Assembly (NCBI RefSeq): GCF_010550245.1
Contig: NZ_JAAGLU010000046.1
Location: 1 to 64,000, forward strand
Source of the DNA: Streptomyces sp. SID12501
GTDB lineage: Bacteria; Actinomycetota; Actinomycetes; Streptomycetales; Streptomycetaceae
Reading direction: 5' to 3'
Length of the DNA stretch: 64,000 nucleotides
Shown one piece after another: positions 30,709 to 38,544 of this stretch. Each line of letters opens with the position of its first letter. Position 1 is the stretch's first letter. A program made the translations under genes and the position numbers. The notes below the pieces were generated by a model. It did not search any database. It was given only the letters and a program-made list of their open reading frames with translations, and was not told where the DNA came from.

Positions 30709-30996
30709 TTCGAGGACGCGGGCGTGCAGCACCTGGCGTTGCTGGAGGGCCGCCCGGACAGCGCGGTGCAGACCGTCCTCCAGATACAGGTCGCCCTGCC
30801 ACTTCACGACATGCGCGAAGAGGTCGCCGTAGAACGTCGAGTCCTCGGCGAGCAGGGTTTCCAGGTCGAGCTGGCCCTTGGTCGTCACGAGCTGATCGAG
30901 GCGGACCGGGCGCGGCGCGACGTCCGCCCACTGCCGGGTGCTTTCCCGGCCGTGGTCGGGGTACGGCCGGCCGTTTCCGATGCGCTTGAAGATCAC
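30700..30996 (-). CDS. Conserved actinobacterial protein, often named VapB-family; ParB-like motif
   Basis: The product is 98 aa. Motifs are VIFKRIGNGRPYPDHGRE, VRLDQLVTTKGQLDLETLL and LYLEDGLHRAVRAALQQRQ. Automated pipelines commonly name such proteins type II toxin-antitoxin VapB antitoxins (recollection). No VapC-like PIN toxin gene is adjacent. The end motif (DG.HR...A.) resembles the ParB/sulfiredoxin nucleotide-binding signature, which would suggest another role. It lies between the LytR_C gene and a serine recombinase. Confidence 0.6.
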   Translation of the reverse strand: MIFKRIGNGRPYPDHGRESTRQWADVAPRPVRLDQLVTTKGQLDLETLLAEDSTFYGDLFAHVVKWQGDLYLEDGLHRAVRAALQQRQVLHARVLEMD

Positions 30997-31129
30997 ACGG
31001 AAAGCCTACCGGTCCAGACGTTCCGGGCGCAGCCTCCCGGCTAGGGCCGTGCAAGGCAACTGCGTGCAGATCGTGACCAATATCGGTCAAAAGGGGTGGG
31101 TGTGATCTGGTTGTTGGCACATTTCCCCT

Positions 31130-32611
31130 ATGGATGATCGAAAGACAGCTGTCGGGTATGCGCGGCAGAGTCTCGGCCGACCGGACAAGTCGGCCGGGTC
31201 CGTGCGGGCGCAGCTCACTGCGTGCCGCGCAGAGGCGATCGCGCGTGGCTACCGCTACGAGGGCGCGTACGTGGACGAGGCGGTCTCGGCGTACCGCACG
31301 GATTCGGTCCGCCCGGAGTTCGGGCGAATGCTGGCCGATGTGCGGAACGGCCGTGTGGACGTGGTGGTCGTCAACTATCTGAGCCGTCTGACCCGGCAGG
31401 ACGCGGAAGCAGCCCGGTCTCTTGTCGCCGGACTCCACGGGCTCGGTGTAACGGTGGTCTCGGTGGCCGAAGGCACGTACGGCCCCGGCACCACAGAGGA
31501 GTTGGTCCGACACCTGGAGGCGGCACATCAGGAGAGCCTGAACCGGGCACGTCACGTGAGCGACACGAAGCGGGTCCTGCGGGAAGCGGGGTCATGGGTC
31601 GGTGGTGTGCCGCCTTTCGGATACGCGGTGACCGAGGCCCGCAGGGACGGGCTGACGATTCGGCAGCTGATCGTGGTGCCGGAGGAAGCCGAGGTCGTTC
31701 GCGATGTCGTACGCCGGATTCTTACCCACAAGGATGAAGAGGTGTCGGGCGGGGAACGTCACCCTGGCTCGCTGTCGGGCATCTGCGCGGAGTTGAACGC
31801 GGCGGGAGTGCGGACGAAGACCGCCCGACTCTCCGACAAGTGGCGTGCCGGAGGTCCCACCGCGGTGGGAGGCAGACGTGGGCCTTCACTCTGGGAGGTG
31901 TCCACGCTGAAACGGATCCTGAGGGATCCACGGCTGATCGGGCATGTGGTGGAGCCGGTCTACGGTCCGCAGTCGTCGGACGGCACAAGAGCCCGGCGCT
32001 CTGTCGTCGGGTACCGCAGCCTCGTGGACCCGCAGACGCAGATGCCGGTGATGAGTCATGAGCCTGTCCTCGACATCGATGACTGGGAGCGGCTCCAGTC
32101 GTGGCTGGACACGAGAGGGCCGGGGAAGGGCGGTCCGCGGTCTGGTTCTCTCCTGGGCGGACTGGGTGTCCTGTACTGCGTGTGCGGGGCGACCATGGTC
32201 AGCAACGGCACCGTGGGCGCCACAGCCTCGTACCGCTGCTCCCGGCCCAAAGGGGCGACGGGGGGACACCACGGAGGTAACAGCATCAAGCGCGAGCATC
32301 TTGAGGAGTACGTGTCCCAGCGAGTCCTGTCCGAGGTTGCGTGTGCCGACGAGGGGCAACCGGGAGCGGTGGAGCTTCTCGTCGAAGCGGGTGCTCGATT
32401 CGGTTCGGCGGCAGACCTGCTGAGCAAGTCGAGAGCGTATGGGGCAGGCGGGTGGCCATCGGCACCGCTCACTGAGAAGCGTGACTTTCTGCGTTGTTTT
32501 GTCGACCGCGTCGAGGTGGCCAAGGCGCTGACGCGAGGCAATAAGTGGGAGCCGTACGACGCCGGTCGTCGAACGGCTCTCACCTGGGCCGGGTCGCTGT
32601 CCCGTGGGTGA
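31130..32611 (+). CDS. Large serine recombinase (phage-type integrase)
   Basis: The product is 493 aa. The resolvase catalytic domain (residues about 6-150) has the nucleophile Ser14 in GYARQSLGRPDKSAGS, arginines in SVRAQL and VVVNYLSRLTRQD, and a helix at about 130. The recombinase DNA-binding domain follows (GGVPPFGYAV, GICAELNAAGVRTKT, LKRILRDPRLIGHVV). The zinc-ribbon is unusual: C-V-C, a later C and a HH pair (YCVCGATMV, YRCSRPKG, GGHHGG) instead of two CxxC pairs. The long coiled-coil loop of PhiC31-type enzymes is short. No excisionase, cargo or clear att repeat is visible, so it may be a remnant or a minimal mobile unit. Confidence 0.85.
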   Translation: MDDRKTAVGYARQSLGRPDKSAGSVRAQLTACRAEAIARGYRYEGAYVDEAVSAYRTDSVRPEFGRMLADVRNGRVDVVVVNYLSRLTRQDAEAARSLVAGLHGLGVTVVSVAEGTYGPGTTEELVRHLEAAHQESLNRARHVSDTKRVLREAGSWVGGVPPFGYAVTEARRDGLTIRQLIVVPEEAEVVRDVVRRILTHKDEEVSGGERHPGSLSGICAELNAAGVRTKTARLSDKWRAGGPTAVGGRRGPSLWEVSTLKRILRDPRLIGHVVEPVYGPQSSDGTRARRSVVGYRSLVDPQTQMPVMSHEPVLDIDDWERLQSWLDTRGPGKGGPRSGSLLGGLGVLYCVCGATMVSNGTVGATASYRCSRPKGATGGHHGGNSIKREHLEEYVSQRVLSEVACADEGQPGAVELLVEAGARFGSAADLLSKSRAYGAGGWPSAPLTEKRDFLRCFVDRVEVAKALTRGNKWEPYDAGRRTALTWAGSLSRG

Positions 32612-32675
32612 CGGGGTATGCGGCGCGGCGACGGCGGTAGCCACCGGGCACCGGGCCCCGTCGCCCGCTCGGCGC

Positions 32676-33269
32676 CTACTTGCCGGAGGCCCTCGCGGCC
32701 TTCGCCGCCGCCTTCATCTCCTGCTTGTGGGCCCGGACCTTCGTCAGGGACTCGGGGCCGGTGATGTCGGCGACGGAGCGGAAGGACTCCGGTTCGCCGT
32801 ACGCGCCGGCGGCCTCGCGCCAGCCCTCGGGCCGGACGCCGAGCTGCTTGCCGAGGAGGGCCAGGAAGATCTGGGCCTTCTGCTTGCCGAAGCCCGGCAG
32901 GTCGCTGAGGCGCTTCAGCAGCTCCTCGCCGGTCGCCGCGTCCCGCCAGACTCCCTCGGCGTCACCGCCGTAGTGCTCGACGAGGTACTGGCAGAGCTGC
33001 TGGACGCGCTTGGCCATCGAGCCCGGGTACCGGTGCACGGCCGGCTTGTCGGAGAGGAGCGCGGCGAAGGCCTCGGGGTCGTACGCCGCGATCTCGTGCG
33101 CGTCGAGATCGTCGGCGCCGAGGCGCTGGGCGATGGTCGCCGGCCCCTTGAACGCCCACTCCATCGGAACCTGCTGGTCCAGCAGCATTCCGGTCAGCGC
33201 GGCGAGCGGACTGCGGCCGAGGAGCGCGTCGGCCTCGGGGTCCTGGGCGAGGTGGAGAGTGACGTCCAT
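32676..33269 (-). CDS. HhH-GPD-type base-excision repair family protein
   Basis: The product is 197 aa. It has the helix-hairpin-helix LSDLPGFGKQKAQIFLALLG and an N-terminal helical bundle with LTGMLLDQQVPMEWAFKGP, like Nth/AlkA glycosylases. The aspartate that normally follows the hairpin by about 15 residues (GPD) is not evident: the sequence goes GKQLGVRPEGWREAAG. Glycosylase activity is therefore uncertain. The C-terminus is Lys/Ala-rich. It follows the serine recombinase gene in opposite orientation. Confidence 0.8.
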   Translation of the reverse strand: MDVTLHLAQDPEADALLGRSPLAALTGMLLDQQVPMEWAFKGPATIAQRLGADDLDAHEIAAYDPEAFAALLSDKPAVHRYPGSMAKRVQQLCQYLVEHYGGDAEGVWRDAATGEELLKRLSDLPGFGKQKAQIFLALLGKQLGVRPEGWREAAGAYGEPESFRSVADITGPESLTKVRAHKQEMKAAAKAARASGK

Positions 33270-33348
33270 GGGCCGATCATGCCCCGACGGTCGCCCGGCC
33301 GCGTGTGGGACATGGCTCCATGGAGGGGCCGGGCGACTCGTACGGCGG

Positions 33349-34836
33349 TCAGAGGTATACGTACGGGCTGGTCAGGGATGTCCCGAAGAGGGCGTCCGAC
33401 AAGTGGACCGTGATGCCGGTGTTCCTGCCGCACAGGGTGTGGGAGCCGTTGACGACCGGGCCGGAGGCCGAGCCGCGGGCGAGCCAGAGGCAGCCGTCCA
33501 TGTTCTCGCCCGGGATGCCGACGACCGTTTCCGCCCGGCCGTCGCGGTTCAGGTCGGCCAGGTGGACCGAGGTGCCGAAGCCGTCGTACGCCTCGGCGGT
33601 GTCCGGCACGCCGGCCGTGTTCTCGGTGTAGCCCGTCGCCCCGGCCGTTGTCAGGCCCCTGGCGGAGCCGCGCAGGAGTACGGCCGTACCGGCGCCCTCC
33701 TTGTTGGCCACGCCCTCGTTCGGAGAGCCGATCAGGACGTCGGCGTAGCCGTCCTTGTTCACGTCGCCGATGCTGAGGGACTGGCCGAACATGTCGGCGT
33801 TCTCGGCGCTGCCCGGGACGCCCGGGGTGTCCTGGTGGAAGACCTTCGGGCGCTGGGCAGCGGTGATGCCCTGGGCGCTGCCGTAGAGGACCTGGATCTC
33901 GCCGCCTCGGTGGGCGGCATCCCTCGTGCCGGCGAGGGACTCGTCGTCGGCGATGCCGGTGACCAGGTCGCCGTAACCGTCGCCGTTGATGTCGCCGATG
34001 CGGCCGGTGTGGCCGGCGGCGTAGGGGAGTTCGAGCGCTTTGTTCTCCCAGGGGGCCGACTCGTCCGGCGGTCCTTGTTCGAGGAACACCGGGCCGCGGC
34101 TGTCGCCGTCCGTCGGCCCGGGCAGCCAGAACCGCTCCGCCCGGCCGTCGCCGTCGACATCGCCCATCACGACGCCCCGGGCGTCGCCCAGGCGGCGATC
34201 CAGGTAGTTGGCCGCAGCCTTCCCGGTGCGTTTGAAGGGGCCCGTGTAGGAGGTGCCCTCGCAGCGGGAGCCGATGGTGAGTTCGGGGGCGCCGTCGCCG
34301 TTCATGTCGCCGGTGGTGATGTTCGTGCCGAAGCCGCAGAACGTCCGGTCCTTGCCGTAGCCGGCGGGCGGAGTGATCTCCACACCGCTCCTGAGGCCGC
34401 CCGAGCCGCCCCACACGACGGTCACGGAGCCCCGCACGTCGTTGTTGCCGACGGCCTCGGACGGCGAACCGATCAGCAGGTCCGCGTAGCCGTCGCGGTC
34501 GAGGTCGGCACTGGCCACCGTCTCGCCGAAGCGGTCCCCCTGCTCGGGGTTGCCGGGGATACCGGTGGTCGCCTGTGTGATGACGGTCCGGCGCGTCACG
34601 CTCACCGTGGACTTCCCGCCCCACAGGACGACGACCGCCCCGGCCGCCTCCACGCTGCCGTTCGCCGCGCCCGGGGCGCCGACGGCCAGGTCGCGGTAAC
34701 CGTCGCCGTTGAAGTCGTCCTGGACGGCGGCGGTGTTGGCGCCCTTGTAAGGGGCGGCGGCCGATGAGGCCGTGGGGGTGAGCGTGGCGGCGACGGCTGT
34801 GGTCAGCACGGCTGTCGCCATGACGGCTCTGCGCAA
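33349..34836 (-). CDS. Secreted FG-GAP (integrin-like beta-propeller) repeat protein
   Basis: The product is 495 aa. A signal peptide (RRAVMATAVLTTAVAATLTP, then ASSAAA) is followed by seven or so FG-GAP blades. Each contains a Ca-binding loop such as DFNGDGYRDLAVGAPGA, DLDRDGYADLLIGSP, DMNGDGAPELTIGS and DVNKDGYADVLIGSP. This is a calcium-binding extracellular beta-propeller; such streptomycete proteins have no known enzymatic role. Start TTG 34836 is selected because AAGGAG lies 6 bp upstream and the signal peptide begins there; ATG 34821 is an alternative. It is monocistronic, next to the HhH-GPD gene. Confidence 0.85.
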   Translation of the reverse strand: MRRAVMATAVLTTAVAATLTPTASSAAAPYKGANTAAVQDDFNGDGYRDLAVGAPGAANGSVEAAGAVVVLWGGKSTVSVTRRTVITQATTGIPGNPEQGDRFGETVASADLDRDGYADLLIGSPSEAVGNNDVRGSVTVVWGGSGGLRSGVEITPPAGYGKDRTFCGFGTNITTGDMNGDGAPELTIGSRCEGTSYTGPFKRTGKAAANYLDRRLGDARGVVMGDVDGDGRAERFWLPGPTDGDSRGPVFLEQGPPDESAPWENKALELPYAAGHTGRIGDINGDGYGDLVTGIADDESLAGTRDAAHRGGEIQVLYGSAQGITAAQRPKVFHQDTPGVPGSAENADMFGQSLSIGDVNKDGYADVLIGSPNEGVANKEGAGTAVLLRGSARGLTTAGATGYTENTAGVPDTAEAYDGFGTSVHLADLNRDGRAETVVGIPGENMDGCLWLARGSASGPVVNGSHTLCGRNTGITVHLSDALFGTSLTSPYVYL

Positions 34837-35054
34837 CAGAACTCCTTGGTGTGGACGGGCTCGAACACCAGTCGCCTCTTTGGACACAGCGGTCTCACAG
34901 AAGGTTGCATGCTGTTCCGGGAGTTCCCGAGTCGTTATGTCAGCAGTCCCCGGGCTCACCGACCTCAGCGCGCGCGGGGCCGCCGCCCGGTACGTCCGGG
35001 ATCGACCTGCCGGACGTGTACCTGCCGGAGAAGCGCGCTCAACTGGCGTTTCTT

Positions 35055-35079
35055 ACCCGGGAGGTAGCTTTTCCCGGGT
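35055..35079 (+). promoter_or_regulatory. Hairpin over the cupin gene ribosome binding region and start
   Basis: ACCCGGGA (35055-35062) and TCCCGGGT (35072-35079) form a perfect 8-bp stem with a 9-base loop. The GTG start at 35078 and the possible SD-like GGGAGG at 35059-35064 are inside it, so the structure could restrict translation initiation. Confidence 0.5.
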
Positions 35080-35590
35080 GACCCCGACTTCAGGACACCC
35101 GACAGGACATCCGACGCCCGCCGATCTGATCGCCCACTACGGCCTGGAGCCGATCCCGCGTGAGGGCGGGCTGTTCCGGCGTACGTGGGCGGGGCCCGAG
35201 CGGGCCGACGGGCGGCCGGAGGGCTCTGCGATCGTCGCGCTGCTGACCGCCGAGCCCGGCGACTTCTCCGCGCTGCACCGGCTGCCGTCGGACGAGGTCT
35301 GGCACTTCTACCTCGGCGATCCGCTGGAACTGCTGCTCCTCGCACCGGACGGCACCTCCCGGACGGCGGTGCTCGGGCCCGGTCTCCTGCACGGGCAGGA
35401 GCCGCAGCTCACCGTTCCCGCCGGGACCTGGATGGGCGCGCGGGTCGTCGAGGGCGGCGCGTGGACGTTCTTCGGGTGCACGATGGCGCCCGGGTTCACG
35501 TACGAGGGGTACGAGCACGGGGACGCCGTCGAACTGGCCGCGCGTTATCCGGCCGAGGCGGCTCGCATCGAGGCACTGTGTCGCCCATGA
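35078..35590 (+). CDS. Cupin domain protein (cupin_5/DUF985 family)
   Basis: The product is 170 aa. Key parts of the family are LIAHYGLEPIPREGGLFRRT, IVALLTAEPGDFSALHRLPS, DEVWHFYLGDPLELLLLAPD, VPAGTWMGARVVEGGAWTFF, then GCTMAPGFTYEGYE. His residues in ALHRL and WHFY with the Glu in DEVW could bind metal. The related yeast YML079-like proteins bind small ligands; the function here is unknown. It overlaps the following SDR gene by four bases (ATGA), so the two are translationally coupled. A hairpin lies over the start. Confidence 0.85.
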   Translation: MTPTSGHPTGHPTPADLIAHYGLEPIPREGGLFRRTWAGPERADGRPEGSAIVALLTAEPGDFSALHRLPSDEVWHFYLGDPLELLLLAPDGTSRTAVLGPGLLHGQEPQLTVPAGTWMGARVVEGGAWTFFGCTMAPGFTYEGYEHGDAVELAARYPAEAARIEALCRP

Positions 35591-36444
35591 GCCCATCCAC
35601 CAGCCCATCCACCAGTCCATCCGTGAGCTCTGCGGGTCTTCTCGCCGGTCAGGTCGCCCTTGTCACCGGAGGCGGTGGCGGGATCGGGCGCGGGATCGCG
35701 CTGCGGTTCGCGGCGGAGGGGGCCGCCGTCGCCGTGCACTGCCGGAGATCGGACGAGGGTGCGCGGGAGGTGGCCGCGCGGATCGAGGCGTCGGGCGGAC
35801 GAGCCGTCGTGCTGCGGGGCGATCTCACCGTCGAGGACGAGTGCCGACGGGTGGTGCGGGAGGCCGCCGAGTGGGGTGGCGGGCGGCTTGACGCGCTGGT
35901 CAACAACGCGGGTGTGCAGCCGGTCCAGGAGCTGGCCGCGATGACGGTCGCGGACTGGCGTGCCGTCGTCGACACCAACCTTCTCAGTGTCTTCGCCTGT
36001 ACGCAGGCTGCGGCAGAGGTCATGCGGGAGCAGGACAGCCAGGGCCAGAGCGAGGGCGAGGGCCAGGGTGGGGGCGGGAGCGGGAGTGGCAGCAGTGTCA
36101 CCCACATCGCCTCCATCGAGGCCGCGCATCCGGCGCCCGGTCACGCGCACTACTCCGCCTCGAAGGCGGCGGTTGTGGCGCACGCCCGGTCGGCGGCGTT
36201 GGAGTACGGGCCGTATGGGATCCGCGTCAACACCGTCTCGCCCGGGCTCATCGACCGGGAAGGGCTGGCGGACGACTGGCCGGAGGGGATGCGGCGCTGG
36301 CAACAGGCAGCGCCCGTAAGGAGGTTGGGGCGGCCCGAGGACATCGGTGACGCGTGCGTGTTCCTCGCCTCCCGGCTGGCGTCCTGGGTCAGCGGCCACG
36401 ACCTGGTCGTGGACGGAGGGGTGTCCGCCCGTCCCACGTGGTGA
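35587..36444 (+). CDS. SDR family oxidoreductase with a Gly/Ser/Gln-rich insertion
   Basis: The product is 285 aa. TGGGGGIGRGIALRF is the cofactor loop and NNAG is in LVNNAGVQPV. The catalytic Ser is in VTHIASIEAAHP and YxxxK in HYSASKAAVVAHAR. The C-terminus is of classical Rossmann type (VSPGLIDREGL, WVSGHDLVVDGG). It is FabG-like. A 22-residue low-complexity insertion (about residues 151-172, QGQSEGEGQGGGGSG) sits before strand 5, and the N-terminus has an STSP repeat. It is coupled to the cupin gene (ATGA overlap). The substrate is unknown. Confidence 0.87.
   Translation: MSPSTSPSTSPSVSSAGLLAGQVALVTGGGGGIGRGIALRFAAEGAAVAVHCRRSDEGAREVAARIEASGGRAVVLRGDLTVEDECRRVVREAAEWGGGRLDALVNNAGVQPVQELAAMTVADWRAVVDTNLLSVFACTQAAAEVMREQDSQGQSEGEGQGGGGSGSGSSVTHIASIEAAHPAPGHAHYSASKAAVVAHARSAALEYGPYGIRVNTVSPGLIDREGLADDWPEGMRRWQQAAPVRRLGRPEDIGDACVFLASRLASWVSGHDLVVDGGVSARPTW
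35592..35627 (+). repeat. Three tandem 12-bp units at the SDR start codon
   Basis: CCCATCCACCAG occurs twice, followed by TCCATCCGTGAG. The array encodes SPST-type repeats in the N-terminus of the SDR protein, directly after the overlapping start codon. Confidence 0.85.
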
Positions 36445-36639
36445 AGACCACGGCGAATACGGTTCCGGCGGGGTGAGCGGGGCGTCAGGATCGTTCGTAC
36501 GTATACGAGAGCCGAAAAGTCCCGAAGACGGAGAAGGTACGTGGGCCGACTACGGAACGAAGGGCGCGATGACCGACGAGCCGCAGGAGGCGAGCGCACG
36601 GGGATCGGCGGGCGGACGGGCACAAGGAACGTCCGAGTA

Positions 36640-38544
36640 GTGAGGAACACCCGGGGGGTGAGGAACGCGCGGGGAGTTCAGCGGCTGGCGCTGCTGGGCA
36701 CCATGCTGGTCCTGTTCCTCCTCGTCGGCGGGGCGGGGACCGCGTCCGCGCATGCCGCTCTCCGCGACACCGACCCCAAGGACGGAAGCGTCCTCAAGTC
36801 CGCGCCCCGACAGGTCACCCTGACCTTCACCGAGTCCGTCGCCCTGCTCGACGACTCCTTCCGTCTCTTCGACCCCGACAGCCGGCGCGTGAGCACCGGC
36901 GAGGCCAAGCATGTGGACGGGCGTTCCGACGCGGTGCGCGTCAGCCTGCCGGGGGGCCTCGGCGAGGGCACGTTCACCGTGGCCTGGCGGGTCGTCTCGG
37001 CGGACAGTCACCCCATCTCGGGCGCCTTCACCTTCTCCATCGGCGAGCCCTCCGCGACCCCGGCCACCATCGACACCGGCCCCACCGAGAACGCGGCCAC
37101 CAGCGCCCTCTACGACATCGTCCGCTATCTGGCGTACGCGGCTCTGGCGCTGCTCGTCGGTACCGTCGTCTTCGTCCTCCTCTGCCGTCCGTCGAGCACG
37201 GACCCCCTGCGCAGGCTGGTCCTGACGGGCTGGTGGACCCTCCTCGTGGCCACCCTCGCGCTGCTCCTGCTGCGCGGCCCGTACGAGGCCGGCACCGCAC
37301 CCGCCGGCGCCTTCGACCTGTCGACACTGGAACGCACCGCGACCAGCAGGCCCGGCCTGGCACTCCTCGTCCGGCTCGCTCTGCTCGCGGCAACAGCCGT
37401 ACTGCTGACCGTGGTTGTACGGCGACGTCAGCGAGCCGATGGCGAGACGGGCGACCGGGCGAAACCGGTCCTGCTCGCCGCCGGAGGTGTGCTCGCCCTC
37501 GGTCTCACACTGACGTGGGCCGCCGCCGAACACGCGTCGGCCGGTATCCAGGTGCCGGTGGCGATGACGTCCTCGGTGCTGCATCTGCTCGCCATGTCCG
37601 CCTGGCTGGGCGGCCTCGCGGCCCTGCTCACCCTGCTCCAGGCGGAGGAGCCGCTCCCGGCGTCCACCGTCACCCGCTTCTCGCGGCTGGCCTTCGCCTC
37701 CGTGGCCGTCCTGACCGTCACCGGCGTCTACCAGGCCTGGCGCGGCCTCGGCTCCTGGGACGCGATCACCGGTACGTCGTACGGCCGCATCCTGATCGCC
37801 AAGATGTGCGCGGTGGCGCTGCTGCTGGTGGCCGCCGGGTTCTCGCGCCGGTGGACGGGCCGGCTGCTGGTACCGGAGGCGGCGGAGGCGGAGGCGAAGG
37901 TCGCGGAGCGGGTGCCGGAGACGGTCGGCGGTCCGGTGACTCGGTCCGGCGAGAGCGACGCCGGCATTGCCGAGGGCGGCACTTCCGACGCTGGCACTTC
38001 CGACGACGACACCTCGGACGACGACACTTCCGCCCCCGTAAGCGCCTCCCACCGGCGTCGGCTCCGCCGCTCCGTGCTGGCCGAAGTGGCCGTCGGCATC
38101 GCGGTGTTGGTGATCACGACCGTCCTGACGACCACTCTGCCGGGCCGGGCCGCCGCCGAGGCGGCGGAGGCCGCCAAGGACGCGCCCGTACCCGGTGTGA
38201 TCAGCGCGACCACGACGACGATCCCCTTCGACGTCGGTACGCCGGGCGGGCACGGCAAGGTGCAGATCACCCTCGAACCCGGCCGGGTCGGCGAGAACAG
38301 CGTGCAGGCGGTGGTGTTCGGCCCCGACGACGGCTTCGCGATCGTCCCCGAACTCCGCATCTCCTTCTCCCTCCCCAGCAAGGACATCGGCCCGCTCAAC
38401 GCCGAAGTCACCGACCTGGGCGGCTACTGGGGCACCAACACCCTCAACCTGCCGATCGCCGGCACCTGGACCATGAAGGTGACGATCCGGACGTCGGACG
38501 TCGATCAGGTGAGCGTGTCGCGGAAGGTGAGGATCGGTGGCTGA
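36640..38544 (+). CDS. CopC-CopD (PcoC-PcoD) copper transport fusion protein
   Basis: The product is 634 aa. A signal peptide (LALLGTMLVLFLLVGGAG, then ASA) is followed by a mature N-terminus HAALRDTDPKDGSVLKSAP, where His1 is the Cu(II) ligand of CopC. The CopC beta-barrel runs to about residue 140 (WRVVSADSHPISGAFTF with the second His/Asp ligands). A CopD domain with about eight TM helices follows (AATSALYDIVRYLAYAALAL, HLLAMSAWLGGLAALL), then a charged linker and a YtkA-like C-terminal beta domain (PFDVGTPGGHGKVQITLEPG). The function is copper handling across the membrane. GTG 36640 gives a normal 37-aa signal peptide. A GTG at 36541 with a stronger ribosome binding site would add 33 Arg-rich residues and is an alternative. 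Confidence 0.88.
   Translation: MRNTRGVRNARGVQRLALLGTMLVLFLLVGGAGTASAHAALRDTDPKDGSVLKSAPRQVTLTFTESVALLDDSFRLFDPDSRRVSTGEAKHVDGRSDAVRVSLPGGLGEGTFTVAWRVVSADSHPISGAFTFSIGEPSATPATIDTGPTENAATSALYDIVRYLAYAALALLVGTVVFVLLCRPSSTDPLRRLVLTGWWTLLVATLALLLLRGPYEAGTAPAGAFDLSTLERTATSRPGLALLVRLALLAATAVLLTVVVRRRQRADGETGDRAKPVLLAAGGVLALGLTLTWAAAEHASAGIQVPVAMTSSVLHLLAMSAWLGGLAALLTLLQAEEPLPASTVTRFSRLAFASVAVLTVTGVYQAWRGLGSWDAITGTSYGRILIAKMCAVALLLVAAGFSRRWTGRLLVPEAAEAEAKVAERVPETVGGPVTRSGESDAGIAEGGTSDAGTSDDDTSDDDTSAPVSASHRRRLRRSVLAEVAVGIAVLVITTVLTTTLPGRAAAEAAEAAKDAPVPGVISATTTTIPFDVGTPGGHGKVQITLEPGRVGENSVQAVVFGPDDGFAIVPELRISFSLPSKDIGPLNAEVTDLGGYWGTNTLNLPIAGTWTMKVTIRTSDVDQVSVSRKVRIGG

Noticed and set aside
36550..38480. 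Long minus-strand frame continuing the GT87-like gene as a 1083-aa protein
   Set aside because: The part antisense to copCD has no protein-like patterns (runs of Arg/Gly/His/Gln), as expected from GC-rich antisense of a real gene. It is reported only as a stop-loss observation.
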